Assembly (NCBI RefSeq): GCF_963675965.1
Contig: NZ_OY780935.1
Span: 1,414,501 to 1,478,500 of the forward strand
Reading direction: 5' to 3'
From: an uncultured Celeribacter sp.
Lineage (GTDB): Bacteria; Pseudomonadota; Alphaproteobacteria; Rhodobacterales; Rhodobacteraceae
DNA: 64,000 bases
Under the pieces are notes generated by a model. The model was not told the origin of the DNA, did not search any database, and worked only from the letters and a program-made list of their open reading frames with translations. Shown in pieces: positions 43,230 to 51,835 of the stretch. Position numbers and translations under genes: made by a program. The first letter of the stretch is position 1; each line of letters begins with the position of its first letter.

Positions 43230-46003
43230 TGGCCCAACCTGTCGAGCAGCGCAGGCACATGGACCTGATCAGATTTATAGTTCCCGGTCAGCACATACAT
43301 CACCAGATTGATGCCGAACCGATAGGCCAGTTCCCGTTGCCGGTCGCCAGTATAGCCGCGCCCGACCGGCAACAGCGGATACCCGCTGCGATCCACTGCC
43401 CAGGCCGCCGCCCAATCGCCGCCACCGATCACCACCGGCGTGACATTATCGTTGAGATCGCGAAACGGCATGCCCTCGGCGCGCTCAGCGTTCGGGGCGG
43501 CCTCGACCCAGAGCGTGCCCGTGGCATGCCGTCCCGGAAATTCGCGCAGCAGATAGAAGGTGCGGGTCAGCACATGATCTTCGGGGATCTCTTCAAGCGC
43601 CGGAATATCCAGTGGACGCGCCAGGCTTTGCAGAGCGGCGCCCGCGGGCGTCACAGCGCCTACGCCTGCCAGATCGGCATCACGGGTGTCGAACAGGATC
43701 GTGCCGCCACGCCGCAGATAGGCATTGAGCCGGGCATAGGCCTCCGCGCTTGGTTTCGATTGCGTCGGCAAAACCGGCCAGTAGAGGATCGGGAACAATC
43801 CCAGCGGGTCGCGGTCGAGATCGACGCCGATCGGGGCAGCTGGTTCCACCGACGTGCGCGCGCTCAACATGTCGGACAGGCCGCGCAGCCCGGCCTGCGA
43901 CACCTCATCTACCTGCGCGTCCCCGGTGCGCACATAGGCCAGCGCGACATCGCGGGTGGCGGAAAGCGCAAACTCATCCGACAAGGGAACGTCCTGCGGG
44001 ATCTCCTGCGCCCGCGTGCCCCCGGGTTGCAGGACCAGAAGGCCGGACAGCAAAAGCGGCGCCGCACCGCCCAGGGCCAAACGCCCCGACATCAGCAGAG
44101 AGGCGATCAGGTCAATCCCCAGTAGAGCCAGCCCCAGCATCAGAAACAGCGGTGTCAGCGGGCGTTCCGCGCCGGTTTCCACGCCAGACACGACCACCCG
44201 GTCCGGCCAGCGCACAGGCGTGAGCCCCCGTTCAGGCGCCATCACATTGCGTGCCAACACCGCCTCTTTCGCCTGATACAGCCCCGGCGGAACGGCAGCA
44301 GACGCCCCGGCGGCGGCAAAGATCGACCCTTCGACCGGCATATGCGTACCTGCATCCCGCAGATCCCCAAAGCCATCGAGCAGCCGCACGGGTTGCAGCA
44401 TCTGACCGCTAAGAGCCTCGTCATCTGGCTTGGCGGCCCGCGAGGTCACAGCAAGACGGTCCAGCATCGATATGAACAGACCCGACAGCGGCAGCGTCGA
44501 CCATTCGGCATTGGCGGTGACATGAAACAATACCACTGCACCCTGCCCCACCGATTTGCGCGTCACCAGCGGCGTGCCATCGGCCAGACTGGCAATCACC
44601 CGCTGCGAAAGGTCCGGCCCCGGCTGCGCCATGACCTGTGCCGACACGGCGACATCGTCAGGGATTGGCAGACCGTAGAAGGGCGACGTTTCGGCAAAGG
44701 GCCGCAAGAGCTTCGGCTCGCCCCAGGACATGGCGCCACCGATGGTCCGCCCTCCGGCCCGCAGCCGCACCGGCAACAAAGGATCGTCCCGCTCACGCGC
44801 CACATCCGACGCAGCCAGATTAGGCCCCGCAAACCGCAGCAGGATGCCCCCCGACGTCACCCACTCCAGTACAGACGCCGTCTCGCCCTCTGACAGATGG
44901 GCAATGTCCGCCAGGATCAGAACATCCGGGTTGGCCTGCAAAAGATCCGACAGGCTGCCCTCGATGGTGTCTGAGGATTCGCGCAAAGCCGCGCGCAGGT
45001 AGTGCAGCTGTGACAAAAGCTGCAGACCTTCGCGATTGTCGCGCGCACTGACCAGACCGACCTCCCGCCGTTTCAGGCTGTCATCAACCAGCCATCTGGC
45101 TCCGGCGGATCGCTGGCCGTCGATTTCAAACCGGGAAATGCGATTGCGCAGCTCAGTCGGCAGATCGAAATGGGCCACAGCCCGCGCGTCTCCGACCCCG
45201 AACACCACGTTTTGCTGTGCCAGAATCCGCGCCACACCTGCCGGGTCCGTGCCATGGGCGGACAGGGTGATCTCAGCCACAAAGGACGCGTCCCGACGCA
45301 GGACCGGCACATCCACCCCCGTGTCATTGGTGACAACCGGCGCGATGGCATAGAGCGGCACACCCGTTTCAAAGACCGATACCGGTCCTTTGTCCTGCAG
45401 CAGCGCCAACACATCGCCACGCCCATCGCGCTCAAGACCATCGGACAGCCACAGGGTTTCGAACGCGCCATCAACCTGCGCCAGAATCTCGCACAAGGCA
45501 GTCATATCTGGCGCATAGGAGGCTGGCTTGATCTCGGCCAGCCGCGCCCGCCAGTCGGAGGCCGACAGGAAGACACAGCCCTCGGGCGGAAGCGCGGTTG
45601 CCGGCAAAAGGCACAGGGTGCGGTCTGCAGCCTGTGCCTGTTCCAGCGCCTGTTCGACCCGTCCCATGCGCAAGGACCAATCCGGTCCAGAGGCCCAGCT
45701 GGCATCCATCAACACCAAAAGCGGCCCCGAGCCGCCGCGTTCGACGCGCGGGTTCAGAACCGGCTTGGCGAAGGCCACGATCAGAACTGCCAGCGCCAGC
45801 ATCCGCAAGAGCAGCAACCACCACGGCGTCCGCTCCGCTTCGCTGTCTTCGTCCTTCAACCCCAGCAGCAGGGCGACGCCGGGAAACTGCCTGCGCACCG
45901 GTGCGGGCGGCACGGCGCGCAGCAAGACCCACAGGATCGGCAGCGCCAGAAGTCCCAAAAGCACCCAGGGGGCACCAAATCCAACCGGTCCCAGCACCCA
46001 CAT
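43226..46003 (-). CDS. DUF4159 membrane protein with BatA-like N-terminus
   Basis: This 925-residue protein has a BatA/aerotolerance-like N-terminus with two helices (GAPWVLLGLLALPILWVLLR and WWLLLLRMLALAVLIVAFAKP), a VWA-like part (PLLVLMDASWASG), further amidotransferase-like segments, two helices near 640-685 and the C-terminal DUF4159 domain (LNAYLRRGGTILFDTRDAD, FPGRHATGTLWVEAAP). I use the ATG at 46003, one base overlapped with the DUF58 stop, because the hydrophobic start then follows at once. It is third in the operon. Function is not known. Confidence 0.85.
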   Translation of the reverse strand: MWVLGPVGFGAPWVLLGLLALPILWVLLRAVPPAPVRRQFPGVALLLGLKDEDSEAERTPWWLLLLRMLALAVLIVAFAKPVLNPRVERGGSGPLLVLMDASWASGPDWSLRMGRVEQALEQAQAADRTLCLLPATALPPEGCVFLSASDWRARLAEIKPASYAPDMTALCEILAQVDGAFETLWLSDGLERDGRGDVLALLQDKGPVSVFETGVPLYAIAPVVTNDTGVDVPVLRRDASFVAEITLSAHGTDPAGVARILAQQNVVFGVGDARAVAHFDLPTELRNRISRFEIDGQRSAGARWLVDDSLKRREVGLVSARDNREGLQLLSQLHYLRAALRESSDTIEGSLSDLLQANPDVLILADIAHLSEGETASVLEWVTSGGILLRFAGPNLAASDVARERDDPLLPVRLRAGGRTIGGAMSWGEPKLLRPFAETSPFYGLPIPDDVAVSAQVMAQPGPDLSQRVIASLADGTPLVTRKSVGQGAVVLFHVTANAEWSTLPLSGLFISMLDRLAVTSRAAKPDDEALSGQMLQPVRLLDGFGDLRDAGTHMPVEGSIFAAAGASAAVPPGLYQAKEAVLARNVMAPERGLTPVRWPDRVVVSGVETGAERPLTPLFLMLGLALLGIDLIASLLMSGRLALGGAAPLLLSGLLVLQPGGTRAQEIPQDVPLSDEFALSATRDVALAYVRTGDAQVDEVSQAGLRGLSDMLSARTSVEPAAPIGVDLDRDPLGLFPILYWPVLPTQSKPSAEAYARLNAYLRRGGTILFDTRDADLAGVGAVTPAGAALQSLARPLDIPALEEIPEDHVLTRTFYLLREFPGRHATGTLWVEAAPNAERAEGMPFRDLNDNVTPVVIGGGDWAAAWAVDRSGYPLLPVGRGYTGDRQRELAYRFGINLVMYVLTGNYKSDQVHVPALLDRLGQ

Positions 46004-46890
46004 CAGCGCGATCCTTCCAAAGCTTGGAACAGCCACAAGAGTGCCGTCTGCTCAGAGCCATTCGTGTGATGTGTCGAAAACCGCCAGCCGGTCTGGCGCG
46101 CCAATTCAGACAGTTCCGCCTTACGCTCGGCCAGCCGTTCCAGATAGCGCTCACGCAGATCGCCCGCCCGCCGGGTTTCATGGCGCACCCCGCCCGCCAT
46201 CGAGGTAAACACGGTTCGCCCCTGATAGGGAAAGGCCTCTTCTGCAGGATCGAGCAGCTGTTGCAGCACGCCAGTGACACCGCGACCCGCGGCCTCTGTC
46301 ACGGCCTGTCGCACTGGCGCCACCGGCCCCAGAAAATCGGACATCAGCACCGCCCGCGCCTGGGGCAGAAAACGCCCGGCCTGCGGGGTGCCATAGTCGT
46401 CGTCATCTGCACCGGCGGGCAGAGTCAGCCCCTCGGCAATGCGACGCAATTGCAGGGCACCGATGCGCGGAGGCGTCCCCAGACTGTCGAGCGCCACGCG
46501 TTCTCCGCCCCGCATCAGAACAATGGACAACGCCATGGCCAAAAGGGCCGCGCGGTCGTGCTTGTATGGCAGATCCTTGCTGGAGCGAAACTGCATTGAG
46601 GCTGAGGGATCGACCCAGAGATGCACCGACTGCGCCGCCTGCCATTCCTTTTCGCGCACGAAATGCCCGTCAGAACGCCCCGAGCGGCGCCAGTCTATGG
46701 CCCGCCCTGGATCGCCCATCTGCGCCGGGCGGTATTGCCAGAACTCATCCCCCATACCAGCCTGACGCCGGCCATGCCCACCGAGCAGCACCGTACGCGC
46801 AAGCTGTTCGGCCTGCGCCAACAGCGGCGGCAAAGGCGCGGACAGCCCTTCTGCACGGGCCCGCAAACGGGAGGCGGCAGTTTCACTCAC
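46003..46890 (-). CDS. DUF58 domain protein
   Basis: This 295-residue cytoplasmic protein has the DUF58 core GRRQAGMGDEFWQYRPAQMGDPGRAIDWRRSGRSDGHFVREKEW (landmark span about residues 55-100) and a VWA-like fold after it (VHLWVDPSASMQF, D-x-S-x-S). It is known to go with MoxR ATPases. Its ATG overlaps the MoxR stop by four bases, and its stop overlaps the DUF4159 start. It is probably the substrate-contacting partner of the MoxR ring. Confidence 0.92.
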   Translation of the reverse strand: MSETAASRLRARAEGLSAPLPPLLAQAEQLARTVLLGGHGRRQAGMGDEFWQYRPAQMGDPGRAIDWRRSGRSDGHFVREKEWQAAQSVHLWVDPSASMQFRSSKDLPYKHDRAALLAMALSIVLMRGGERVALDSLGTPPRIGALQLRRIAEGLTLPAGADDDDYGTPQAGRFLPQARAVLMSDFLGPVAPVRQAVTEAAGRGVTGVLQQLLDPAEEAFPYQGRTVFTSMAGGVRHETRRAGDLRERYLERLAERKAELSELARQTGWRFSTHHTNGSEQTALLWLFQALEGSR

Positions 46891-47891
46891 GCGGCAACCC
46901 GCGCCTCAAAGGCACGCTGCGCAACCGCATCGATGATCGCGCCCAGATCCTCACCCCGCGCCCGCGCGGCAAAGGTCAGCGCCATGCGGTGCATCAACAC
47001 CGGGCGCGCCATGGCAATCACATCTTCCGGCCCCGGCGCCAAACGCCCGTCGAGCAGAGCCCGCGCCCGGATCGTCAGCATCAGCGCTTGGGCCGCACGC
47101 GGCCCCGGCCCCCAAGCCACGGCGGCATTCACTGCATCAGAAGCCTCGTCTTCAAAGGGACGACAGGCCCGCACGAGATCCAGAATCAGATCGACCACCT
47201 GTTCCCCCACCGGCATCTGCCGCACCAACGCCTGCGCCGCGATCAGATCGCGCGCCTCAAACACCTGATGTGCCTCGTCTTCGTCATGTCCGGTGGTGGC
47301 AATCAGAATGTCACGTTCGGTGTCCCGGTCGGGATAGCTGACATCCACCTGCACCAGAAACCGGTCAAGCTGTGCCTCGGGCAAGGGATAGGTGCCCTCC
47401 TGTTCCAGCGGGTTCTGCGTGGCCAACACATGAAACGGAGCCTCCAGATCATGCGGCTGACCGGCGATGGTCACGGACTTTTCCTGCATCGCCTGCAACA
47501 ACGCGGATTGCGTGCGCGGGCTGGCGCGGTTGATTTCATCCGCCAGCAAAAGCTGACAGAACACCGGCCCCTCAATAAAGCGAAACGCCCGCGATCCATC
47601 AGTCGCGGTTTCCAGCACCTCAGAGCCCAGAATGTCGGCGGGCATCAGGTCCGGGGTGAACTGCACCCGCGCGCCCTTCAACCCCATCACCGTCGACAGC
47701 GTATCCACAAGACGGGTCTTGCCCAGTCCCGGCAAGCCCAGCAACAGCGCATGCCCACCACACAGCAGCGCCGAAAGCACCAGATCCACAACAGTCTCCT
47801 GCCCGATGAAACGACGGGTGATCGACGCTTTCGCCTCTGCCAGTTTCCCGCCCAGCGCTTCGATCTCTGACACAAGGTCTTTCTCTGTCAT
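46887..47891 (-). CDS. MoxR-family AAA+ ATPase
   Basis: This 334-residue ring-forming ATPase has Walker A GLPGLGKT, Walker B LLLADEINRA, sensor 1 VLATQNPLEQEGTYPLPEAQLDRF (landmark) and a C-terminal lid. The start ITRRFIGQETVVDLVLSALL is typical. The ATG at 47891 follows AGAGGTG. It is first in a four-gene operon and divergent from a DUF1285 gene, with an 89-base shared promoter region. MoxR proteins act as chaperones in maturing VWA-containing complexes. Confidence 0.94.
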   Translation of the reverse strand: MTEKDLVSEIEALGGKLAEAKASITRRFIGQETVVDLVLSALLCGGHALLLGLPGLGKTRLVDTLSTVMGLKGARVQFTPDLMPADILGSEVLETATDGSRAFRFIEGPVFCQLLLADEINRASPRTQSALLQAMQEKSVTIAGQPHDLEAPFHVLATQNPLEQEGTYPLPEAQLDRFLVQVDVSYPDRDTERDILIATTGHDEDEAHQVFEARDLIAAQALVRQMPVGEQVVDLILDLVRACRPFEDEASDAVNAAVAWGPGPRAAQALMLTIRARALLDGRLAPGPEDVIAMARPVLMHRMALTFAARARGEDLGAIIDAVAQRAFEARVAA

Positions 47892-47980
47892 GGGTTCACC
47901 TCTGCTGCCTGTCCATGCCACTATTAGAGACAGGTATCTTGCAAAGCACAAATGACAAAAGCTTTAGGGAGGCATTTTAC

Positions 47981-48544
47981 ATGGCCATATCGGCGGACAG
48001 CATCGCAAGCGCACTTCAGGCGGCACAGGGGCGCGGCCTTCCGCCCGTGGACAAATGGGATCCGCCTTTCTGCGGAGATCTCGACATGCGCATCGCCCGC
48101 GACGGCACATGGTTCTATCTGGGCACACCAATCGGGCGGGCGCGGCTGGTGCGGCTGTTTTCCACCGTCCTGAAACGCGAGGGTGACAAGTTCTTTCTGG
48201 TCACACCGGTTGAAAAGGTTGGAATCACCGTCGATGACGCGCCGTTTCTGGCCGTGGATTTCACCGTGGAGGGCGAGGGGCAGAACCAGAAGCTGCATTT
48301 TGTCACCTCGGTCGGTGATGAGGTCACCGCCGATGCCGACCATCCGCTGCGACTGGACACCCGCGACGGAGAGCCCGCCCCCTATGTCGAGGTGCGCGCC
48401 GGGCTGGAGGCCCTGATCGATCGCAAGAGCTTCTTTCGGCTGGTCGATCAGGGCGTGACAGAGCAAAAGGACGGTAAGGATGTCTTTGGCGTCTGGTCCT
48501 CGGGCCGTTTCTTTCCGCTGGCGGCGGCATCAGATCTGGGCTGA
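47981..48544 (+). CDS. DUF1285 protein
   Basis: This 187-residue soluble protein has family marks PPVDKWDPPFCGDLDMRIARDGTWFYLGTPIGR and FLVTPVEKVGITVDDAPFLAVDF (landmarks). The ATG at 47981 has AGGGAGG eight bases upstream, which decides the start over earlier in-frame codons. The family has a known fold with two small domains but no assigned reaction. In many alphaproteobacteria it stands divergent to or beside the MoxR operon, as here, which suggests shared work. Confidence 0.9.
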   Translation: MAISADSIASALQAAQGRGLPPVDKWDPPFCGDLDMRIARDGTWFYLGTPIGRARLVRLFSTVLKREGDKFFLVTPVEKVGITVDDAPFLAVDFTVEGEGQNQKLHFVTSVGDEVTADADHPLRLDTRDGEPAPYVEVRAGLEALIDRKSFFRLVDQGVTEQKDGKDVFGVWSSGRFFPLAAASDLG

Positions 48545-48555
48545 ACACATCCGGA

Positions 48556-49500
48556 TCAGGGCTGCTCCGCTGCCTGCGGATCGGCACAGCCCTGTCCTGG
48601 AGCTTCGACTTCCAATGTCGAATGGCCGACCGCGAAACGGTCCCGCAGCATCCGCTTGATGTCCCCCAGAACCGGCGCGGCCTCGCCCGCCACCACGATA
48701 TGCGCTTCGACCGAGCTACGCTTCTCGTCGATCTGCCACAGATGGATATGGTGCACATCCTCGACCCCGGGCACTTCCATGATGGCGCGCGACACATCAT
48801 CGACCTGCGTGCCTTCCGGGGCGCCAAGCATCAGCATACGCACGACGGGGCGGATTTCGATAAAGCTGTGCCACAGGATATAGACCGCGATGAACAGGGT
48901 CAGGATCGGGTCGATCAGACGCCAGTCCCAGATCAGGATCACAACGCCCCCCACAATCACCGCCAGAGAGGTAAAAGCATCCGCCAGATTGTGCAGAAAT
49001 GCCGCGCGAATGTTCACGCTGTCTTTCGACATCGCCCAAGTCAGCGCCGCCGTGCCCAGATCGATCACAAGGGCAATGCCGGCGAGGATCACAACGGTCC
49101 AGCCTTCGACTTCGGGCGGATTGAACAGCCGCTCGACGCCTTCGGCGAACAGATAGATCGAGACGACAATCAGCGTCACATAGTTGACCATCGCCGCCAC
49201 GATTTCCGCCCTTGCATAGCCAAAGGTCATCGCCCCGTCGCGCGGGCGCCGTGCCAGCTTGCGCGCACCAAAGGCAATCACCAGAGCAATCGCATCCGAC
49301 AGATTGTGGATCGCATCGGCAATCAGCGCCATCGAGCCTGACACCACGCCGCCAATGATCTGCGCGATGGTCAGCACGAAGTTGATCGCAATGGCCCCCG
49401 CCACACGGGCATCCCCGGCATCGGGGTCGATATGGTGATGCGCATGGCCATGCGCGTGGCCGTGGCTGTGATCGTGCGGATGGGAATGGTCGTGTGGCAT
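48556..49500 (-). CDS. Cation diffusion facilitator family transporter (Zn2+/Co2+/Cd2+ efflux)
   Basis: This 314-residue protein starts with a His-rich stretch (about residues 3-24, repeated His-Asp/Gly-His) likely to bind metal, then six membrane helices and a C-terminal cytoplasmic domain (EVPGVEDVHHIHLWQIDEKRSSVEAHIVV as landmark). The transport-site pattern HNLSD in helix 2 and HNLAD in helix 5 is that of the CzcD/ZitB group. The ATG at 49500 follows AGAGGTG. It is divergent from a TetR gene over a 119-base region with a perfect palindrome, so it is likely repressed by that regulator. Confidence 0.93.
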   Translation of the reverse strand: MPHDHSHPHDHSHGHAHGHAHHHIDPDAGDARVAGAIAINFVLTIAQIIGGVVSGSMALIADAIHNLSDAIALVIAFGARKLARRPRDGAMTFGYARAEIVAAMVNYVTLIVVSIYLFAEGVERLFNPPEVEGWTVVILAGIALVIDLGTAALTWAMSKDSVNIRAAFLHNLADAFTSLAVIVGGVVILIWDWRLIDPILTLFIAVYILWHSFIEIRPVVRMLMLGAPEGTQVDDVSRAIMEVPGVEDVHHIHLWQIDEKRSSVEAHIVVAGEAAPVLGDIKRMLRDRFAVGHSTLEVEAPGQGCADPQAAEQP

Positions 49501-49584
49501 GGTGCACCTCTGCCTGTGCTGCGTATCTCTGTCAACGCGCCGGAACCGAGCGGCGCTTGCGGAATGGGGTTCTCGCCCTAAATA

Positions 49585-49598
49585 TGAGCAATTGCTCA
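49585..49598. promoter_or_regulatory. TetR-type operator palindrome
   Basis: TGAGCAATTGCTCA is a perfect 14-base palindrome with further matching flanks (AAT on the left, ATT on the right). It lies 85 bases before the efflux gene start and 22 bases before the tetR start, in the right place to control both. Confidence 0.65.
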
Positions 49599-49619
49599 CA
49601 TTAGGGAAACTCGCATTCC

Positions 49620-50228
49620 ATGCCGCTGCGTTCCACCGCCCTCAGCCCTCGCAAAACACCACGTCAGGAGCGTGCCAAAGCCACTTTGGCTGCGATTCTT
49701 CAGGCGACGGCTCACATTCTGGAACACGAAGGACCTGACATGCTGACCACCAATCGAGTCGCCGAAAAGGCCGGCGTCTCCATCGGCTCGCTCTATCAGT
49801 ATTTTCCCACCAAGGAGGCGATCTACGCCGAACTGATCCGGAACATGCGGCGCGGCATGCGCGACGACATTCGCGACGCGTTACGGTTTGCCAAGGGTCA
49901 GCCGCTGCCCTTTGCAATCGCCCGGCTGATCCGGGCTGTGATCCATCATCATGTCCACCGCACCCATCTGGCGGACGTGCTGGAACATCTCGAAGCGCAT
50001 CTGCCGCCGGATCCCGACGCCCGCGCGATCGAGGCCGAAGCCCATACTGCCCTGTCGGATCACCTGAAGACTGCAGGGATCGCCGAGGCGGATCTTGCGG
50101 CAAAAGACCTGCTGCATCTGATCATCGGAATTGCGCATCCGGCTCTGCATGACGGCGAAACCGATTTTGATCATCTGGCTTCCCGGATCGAGCCAGCGGC
50201 GCTGGGATACCTCGGCTTGACGCGCTAA
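49620..50228 (+). CDS. TetR-family transcriptional regulator
   Basis: This 202-residue regulator has an N-terminal helix-turn-helix (about 20-65: RAKATLAAILQATAHILE, then TNRVAEKAGVSIGSLYQYFPTKEAIYAEL as landmarks) and a variable helical ligand domain. It is divergent from the cation efflux gene and has a perfect palindrome 22 bases upstream. Regulation of a CDF pump by a TetR protein is less common than by MerR or ArsR, so the inducer might be a drug or organic compound and not a metal. Confidence 0.9.
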   Translation: MPLRSTALSPRKTPRQERAKATLAAILQATAHILEHEGPDMLTTNRVAEKAGVSIGSLYQYFPTKEAIYAELIRNMRRGMRDDIRDALRFAKGQPLPFAIARLIRAVIHHHVHRTHLADVLEHLEAHLPPDPDARAIEAEAHTALSDHLKTAGIAEADLAAKDLLHLIIGIAHPALHDGETDFDHLASRIEPAALGYLGLTR

Positions 50229-50380
50229 GGGCCAAGTTCCCAGCAAAAACGCACAATGATGAAAAATAGCCCGGTTTTGACCTGTATAGGTCCTTCCGGG
50301 TCAAAATCACGGCGCAATCGCAATTATTTGATCTGCATTTTCGCACATTGCAATGTTGTTTATGGATATATTTGTTCGTC

Positions 50381-50409
50381 TTTACACATCCATGACGGGT
50401 CCCTAAATA
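50381..50409 (+). promoter_or_regulatory. Possible promoter of the three small secreted protein genes
   Basis: TTTACA (50381-50386), a 17-base spacer and TAAATA (50404-50409) resemble a sigma-70 promoter inside an AT-rich stretch (50250-50420) that stands out from its GC-rich surroundings. The ATG is at 50492, giving a leader of about 75 bases. Confidence 0.35.
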
Positions 50410-50491
50410 ACAATTCATCGAAAGGCACAGAAACACACAGTTCCAAACGCTGCCTTCATAAAGACTGAAAAAGACACAAAGGACCAAGACC

Positions 50492-50836
50492 ATGACCATG
50501 ACCATGAACTTCAAAGCACTCGCTGCCGCCGCTCTCGTTGCCGTTGCAGGCTCCGCCGCCGTTGCTGGCCCCAACTACATCATGCCGGGCGCAGCTCAAT
50601 CCCTCGGCGCTGATGCCAAACTGGACCTCGTGCGCACCGACGCTCCTTCGACCGTGAGCATCTACAACTTTCACAACGGTGAGCGCGGCGAACTGCTCGG
50701 CTCCACTGTGGTGAACGCAGGTGCAAACACCGACGTGTACGTGCCGCTGAACCGCCCGGGTGGCCAAGACGCGCTCGCTGTCATCAGCCAAGGCGGCTCT
50801 GACGTCGCTTCCGTCAAACTGAACCAACCCCGCTAA
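50492..50836 (+). CDS. Small secreted protein, paralogue 1 of 3
   Basis: This 114-residue protein has a Sec signal (LAAAALVAVAGSAAVA, cut before GPNYIMPG). The mature part of about 88 residues is predicted beta-rich: LDLVRTD, VSIYNFHNGERGELLGSTVV, ANTDVYVPLNRP, ALAVISQGG. There are no Cys. The start carries ATGACC three times in a row (50492-50506); the first ATG sits right after AAGGACCAAGACC, the same leader as in the two paralogues downstream, so I use it. Families of such proteins occur in Rhodobacteraceae without known function. It is probably periplasmic or surface bound. Confidence 0.85.
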   Translation: MTMTMNFKALAAAALVAVAGSAAVAGPNYIMPGAAQSLGADAKLDLVRTDAPSTVSIYNFHNGERGELLGSTVVNAGANTDVYVPLNRPGGQDALAVISQGGSDVASVKLNQPR

Positions 50837-50852
50837 GACAGCGTCCCCCGCC

Positions 50853-50879
50853 TCCGGGTCTCGTCAATCGGGACCCGGA
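50853..50879 (+). other. Hairpin between paralogues 1 and 2
   Basis: TCCGGGTC (50853-50860) pairs perfectly with GACCCGGA (50872-50879), 17 bases after the first stop, with no T run. It could stop 3' decay of the first message or give partial termination. Confidence 0.55.
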
Positions 50880-50919
50880 ACGGGAGAGACCATCACAGCA
50901 AAACGAAAGGACCAAAACC

Positions 50920-51258
50920 ATGACTTACTCTCTGAAAACACTGACCGCCGCCGCCATCGTTGCCGTTGCAGGCTCCGCCGCCTTTGCTGGCCCGAACTAC
51001 ATCATGCCGGGCGAAGCCCAGAACCTGAACAGCTCGGTGACGCTCGACCTCGTGCGTGCCGACGCCAACGCCACGGTCGACGTCTATGACTTCCATGGCG
51101 GTGAACGCGGCGCCCTGCTCGGCTCCGCTCCGGTGAAAGCTGGCGCTAACACCGACGTGTACGTGCCGCTGAGCCGTCCGGCCAGCAAAGACGCCGTCGC
51201 CGTTCTGATGCAGGCTGGCAGCGAAGTTGCCACCGTTGATCTGAACGAAGCACGCTAA
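50920..51258 (+). CDS. Small secreted protein, paralogue 2 of 3
   Basis: This 112-residue paralogue aligns with the third copy without gaps (about 71% identity by hand count) and with the first with a short N-terminal difference. The signal ends VAGSAAFA, then GPNYIMPGEAQ. The core VDVYDFHGGERGALLG and AGANTDVYVPLSRPASKDAVAVL is the best-kept part. It has the same AAGGACCAA leader before the ATG. A 35-base piece (51088-51122) is identical to one in the third gene, which points to recent duplication or gene conversion. Confidence 0.85.
   Translation: MTYSLKTLTAAAIVAVAGSAAFAGPNYIMPGEAQNLNSSVTLDLVRADANATVDVYDFHGGERGALLGSAPVKAGANTDVYVPLSRPASKDAVAVLMQAGSEVATVDLNEAR
51088..51122 (+). repeat. 35-base direct repeat, copy 1
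   Basis: This stretch in paralogue 2 is identical to 51512-51546 in paralogue 3, 424 bases away. It encodes DFHGGERGALL. It marks recent duplication or recombination between the copies. Confidence 0.85.
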
Positions 51259-51268
51259 GAGCTGTCGC

Positions 51269-51306
51269 CCGGTTTCCGGGAGCCGCCCAGGCGGGTCCCG
51301 GACCGG
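51269..51306 (+). other. Long hairpin between paralogues 2 and 3
   Basis: The outer stem CCGG...CCGG continues as TCCGGGA/TCCCGGA with a two-T bulge, and an inner stem CCGCC-CA-GGCGG closes it. It begins 11 bases after the second stop. No T run follows. Confidence 0.6.
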
Positions 51307-51343
51307 TGCAGACCGTCTCCCCAAGACACCAAGGACCAAACCC

Positions 51344-51682
51344 ATGACTTTTTCTTTGAAACCCCTTGCCGCAGCCGCGCTGGTCGCCGTTGCGGGTTCT
51401 GCCGCCGTCGCCGATTCCGGCTACATCCTCCAAGGCGAAGCGCAGAAACTGAAGACCTCCGTGACGCTCGATCTGGTGAACTCGGATACCGACGCCACAG
51501 TCGAAGTTTACGACTTCCATGGCGGTGAACGCGGCGCCCTGCTCGGGACCGCCCCCGTTAAAGCCGGCGCGACCACCGATGTCTTCGTGCGCTTCACCCG
51601 CCCCGCCAGCAAATCGGCCGTTGCCGTGCTGAACCAGGGCGGTCAGGAAGTTGCCACCACGGACCTGCGAGCCGTGCGTTAA
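51344..51682 (+). CDS. Small secreted protein, paralogue 3 of 3
   Basis: This 112-residue third copy has the signal LAAAALVAVAGSAAVA and then DSGYILQGEAQKL. Compared with copies 1 and 2 it has lost the GPNYIMPG start of the mature chain and has more charge, while VEVYDFHGGERGALLG and the end AVLNQGGQEVATTDL are kept. It shares the AAGGACCAA leader. It is followed by a double-stem hairpin, a GAGA-loop hairpin and then a true terminator, so it is the last gene of the unit. Confidence 0.85.
   Translation: MTFSLKPLAAAALVAVAGSAAVADSGYILQGEAQKLKTSVTLDLVNSDTDATVEVYDFHGGERGALLGTAPVKAGATTDVFVRFTRPASKSAVAVLNQGGQEVATTDLRAVR
51512..51546 (+). repeat. 35-base direct repeat, copy 2
   Basis: Identical to 51088-51122 in paralogue 2; see that entry. 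Confidence 0.85.
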
Positions 51683-51695
51683 GAGTTGGTCCAGT

Positions 51696-51756
51696 GCCCC
51701 GGATCGGGCCCTGGCCCGGACCGGGGCCGTTTAGCGGACCCGCCCGGAGACGGGCG
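51696..51756 (+). other. Two hairpins after paralogue 3
   Basis: GCCCCGG (51696) pairs with CCGGGGC (51721-51727) around an inner CGGGCC/GGCCCG stem; next is CGCCCG-GAGA-CGGGCG (51741-51756), a stem with a GNRA-type loop. Neither has a T run, so they differ from the terminator that follows. Confidence 0.6.
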
Positions 51757-51770
51757 CACTCGACAGAAGA

Positions 51771-51800
51771 AAGCCCCGTGGAGCACCACGGGGCTTTTTT
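51771..51800 (+). terminator. Intrinsic terminator of the three-paralogue unit
   Basis: AAGCCCCGTG (51771-51780) pairs with CACGGGGCTT (51787-51796), followed by TTTT. It is 89 bases after the third stop. It may also act for the convergent sulfotransferase gene. Confidence 0.9.
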
Positions 51801-51835
51801 ATAGCGATTGCAGGACCCGTCATTGACAGGGTTGG

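Noticed and set aside
42590..44125. Plus-strand open frame of 511 codons
   Set aside because: It is opposite two overlapped membrane-protein genes and has no hydrophobic pattern or family motif.
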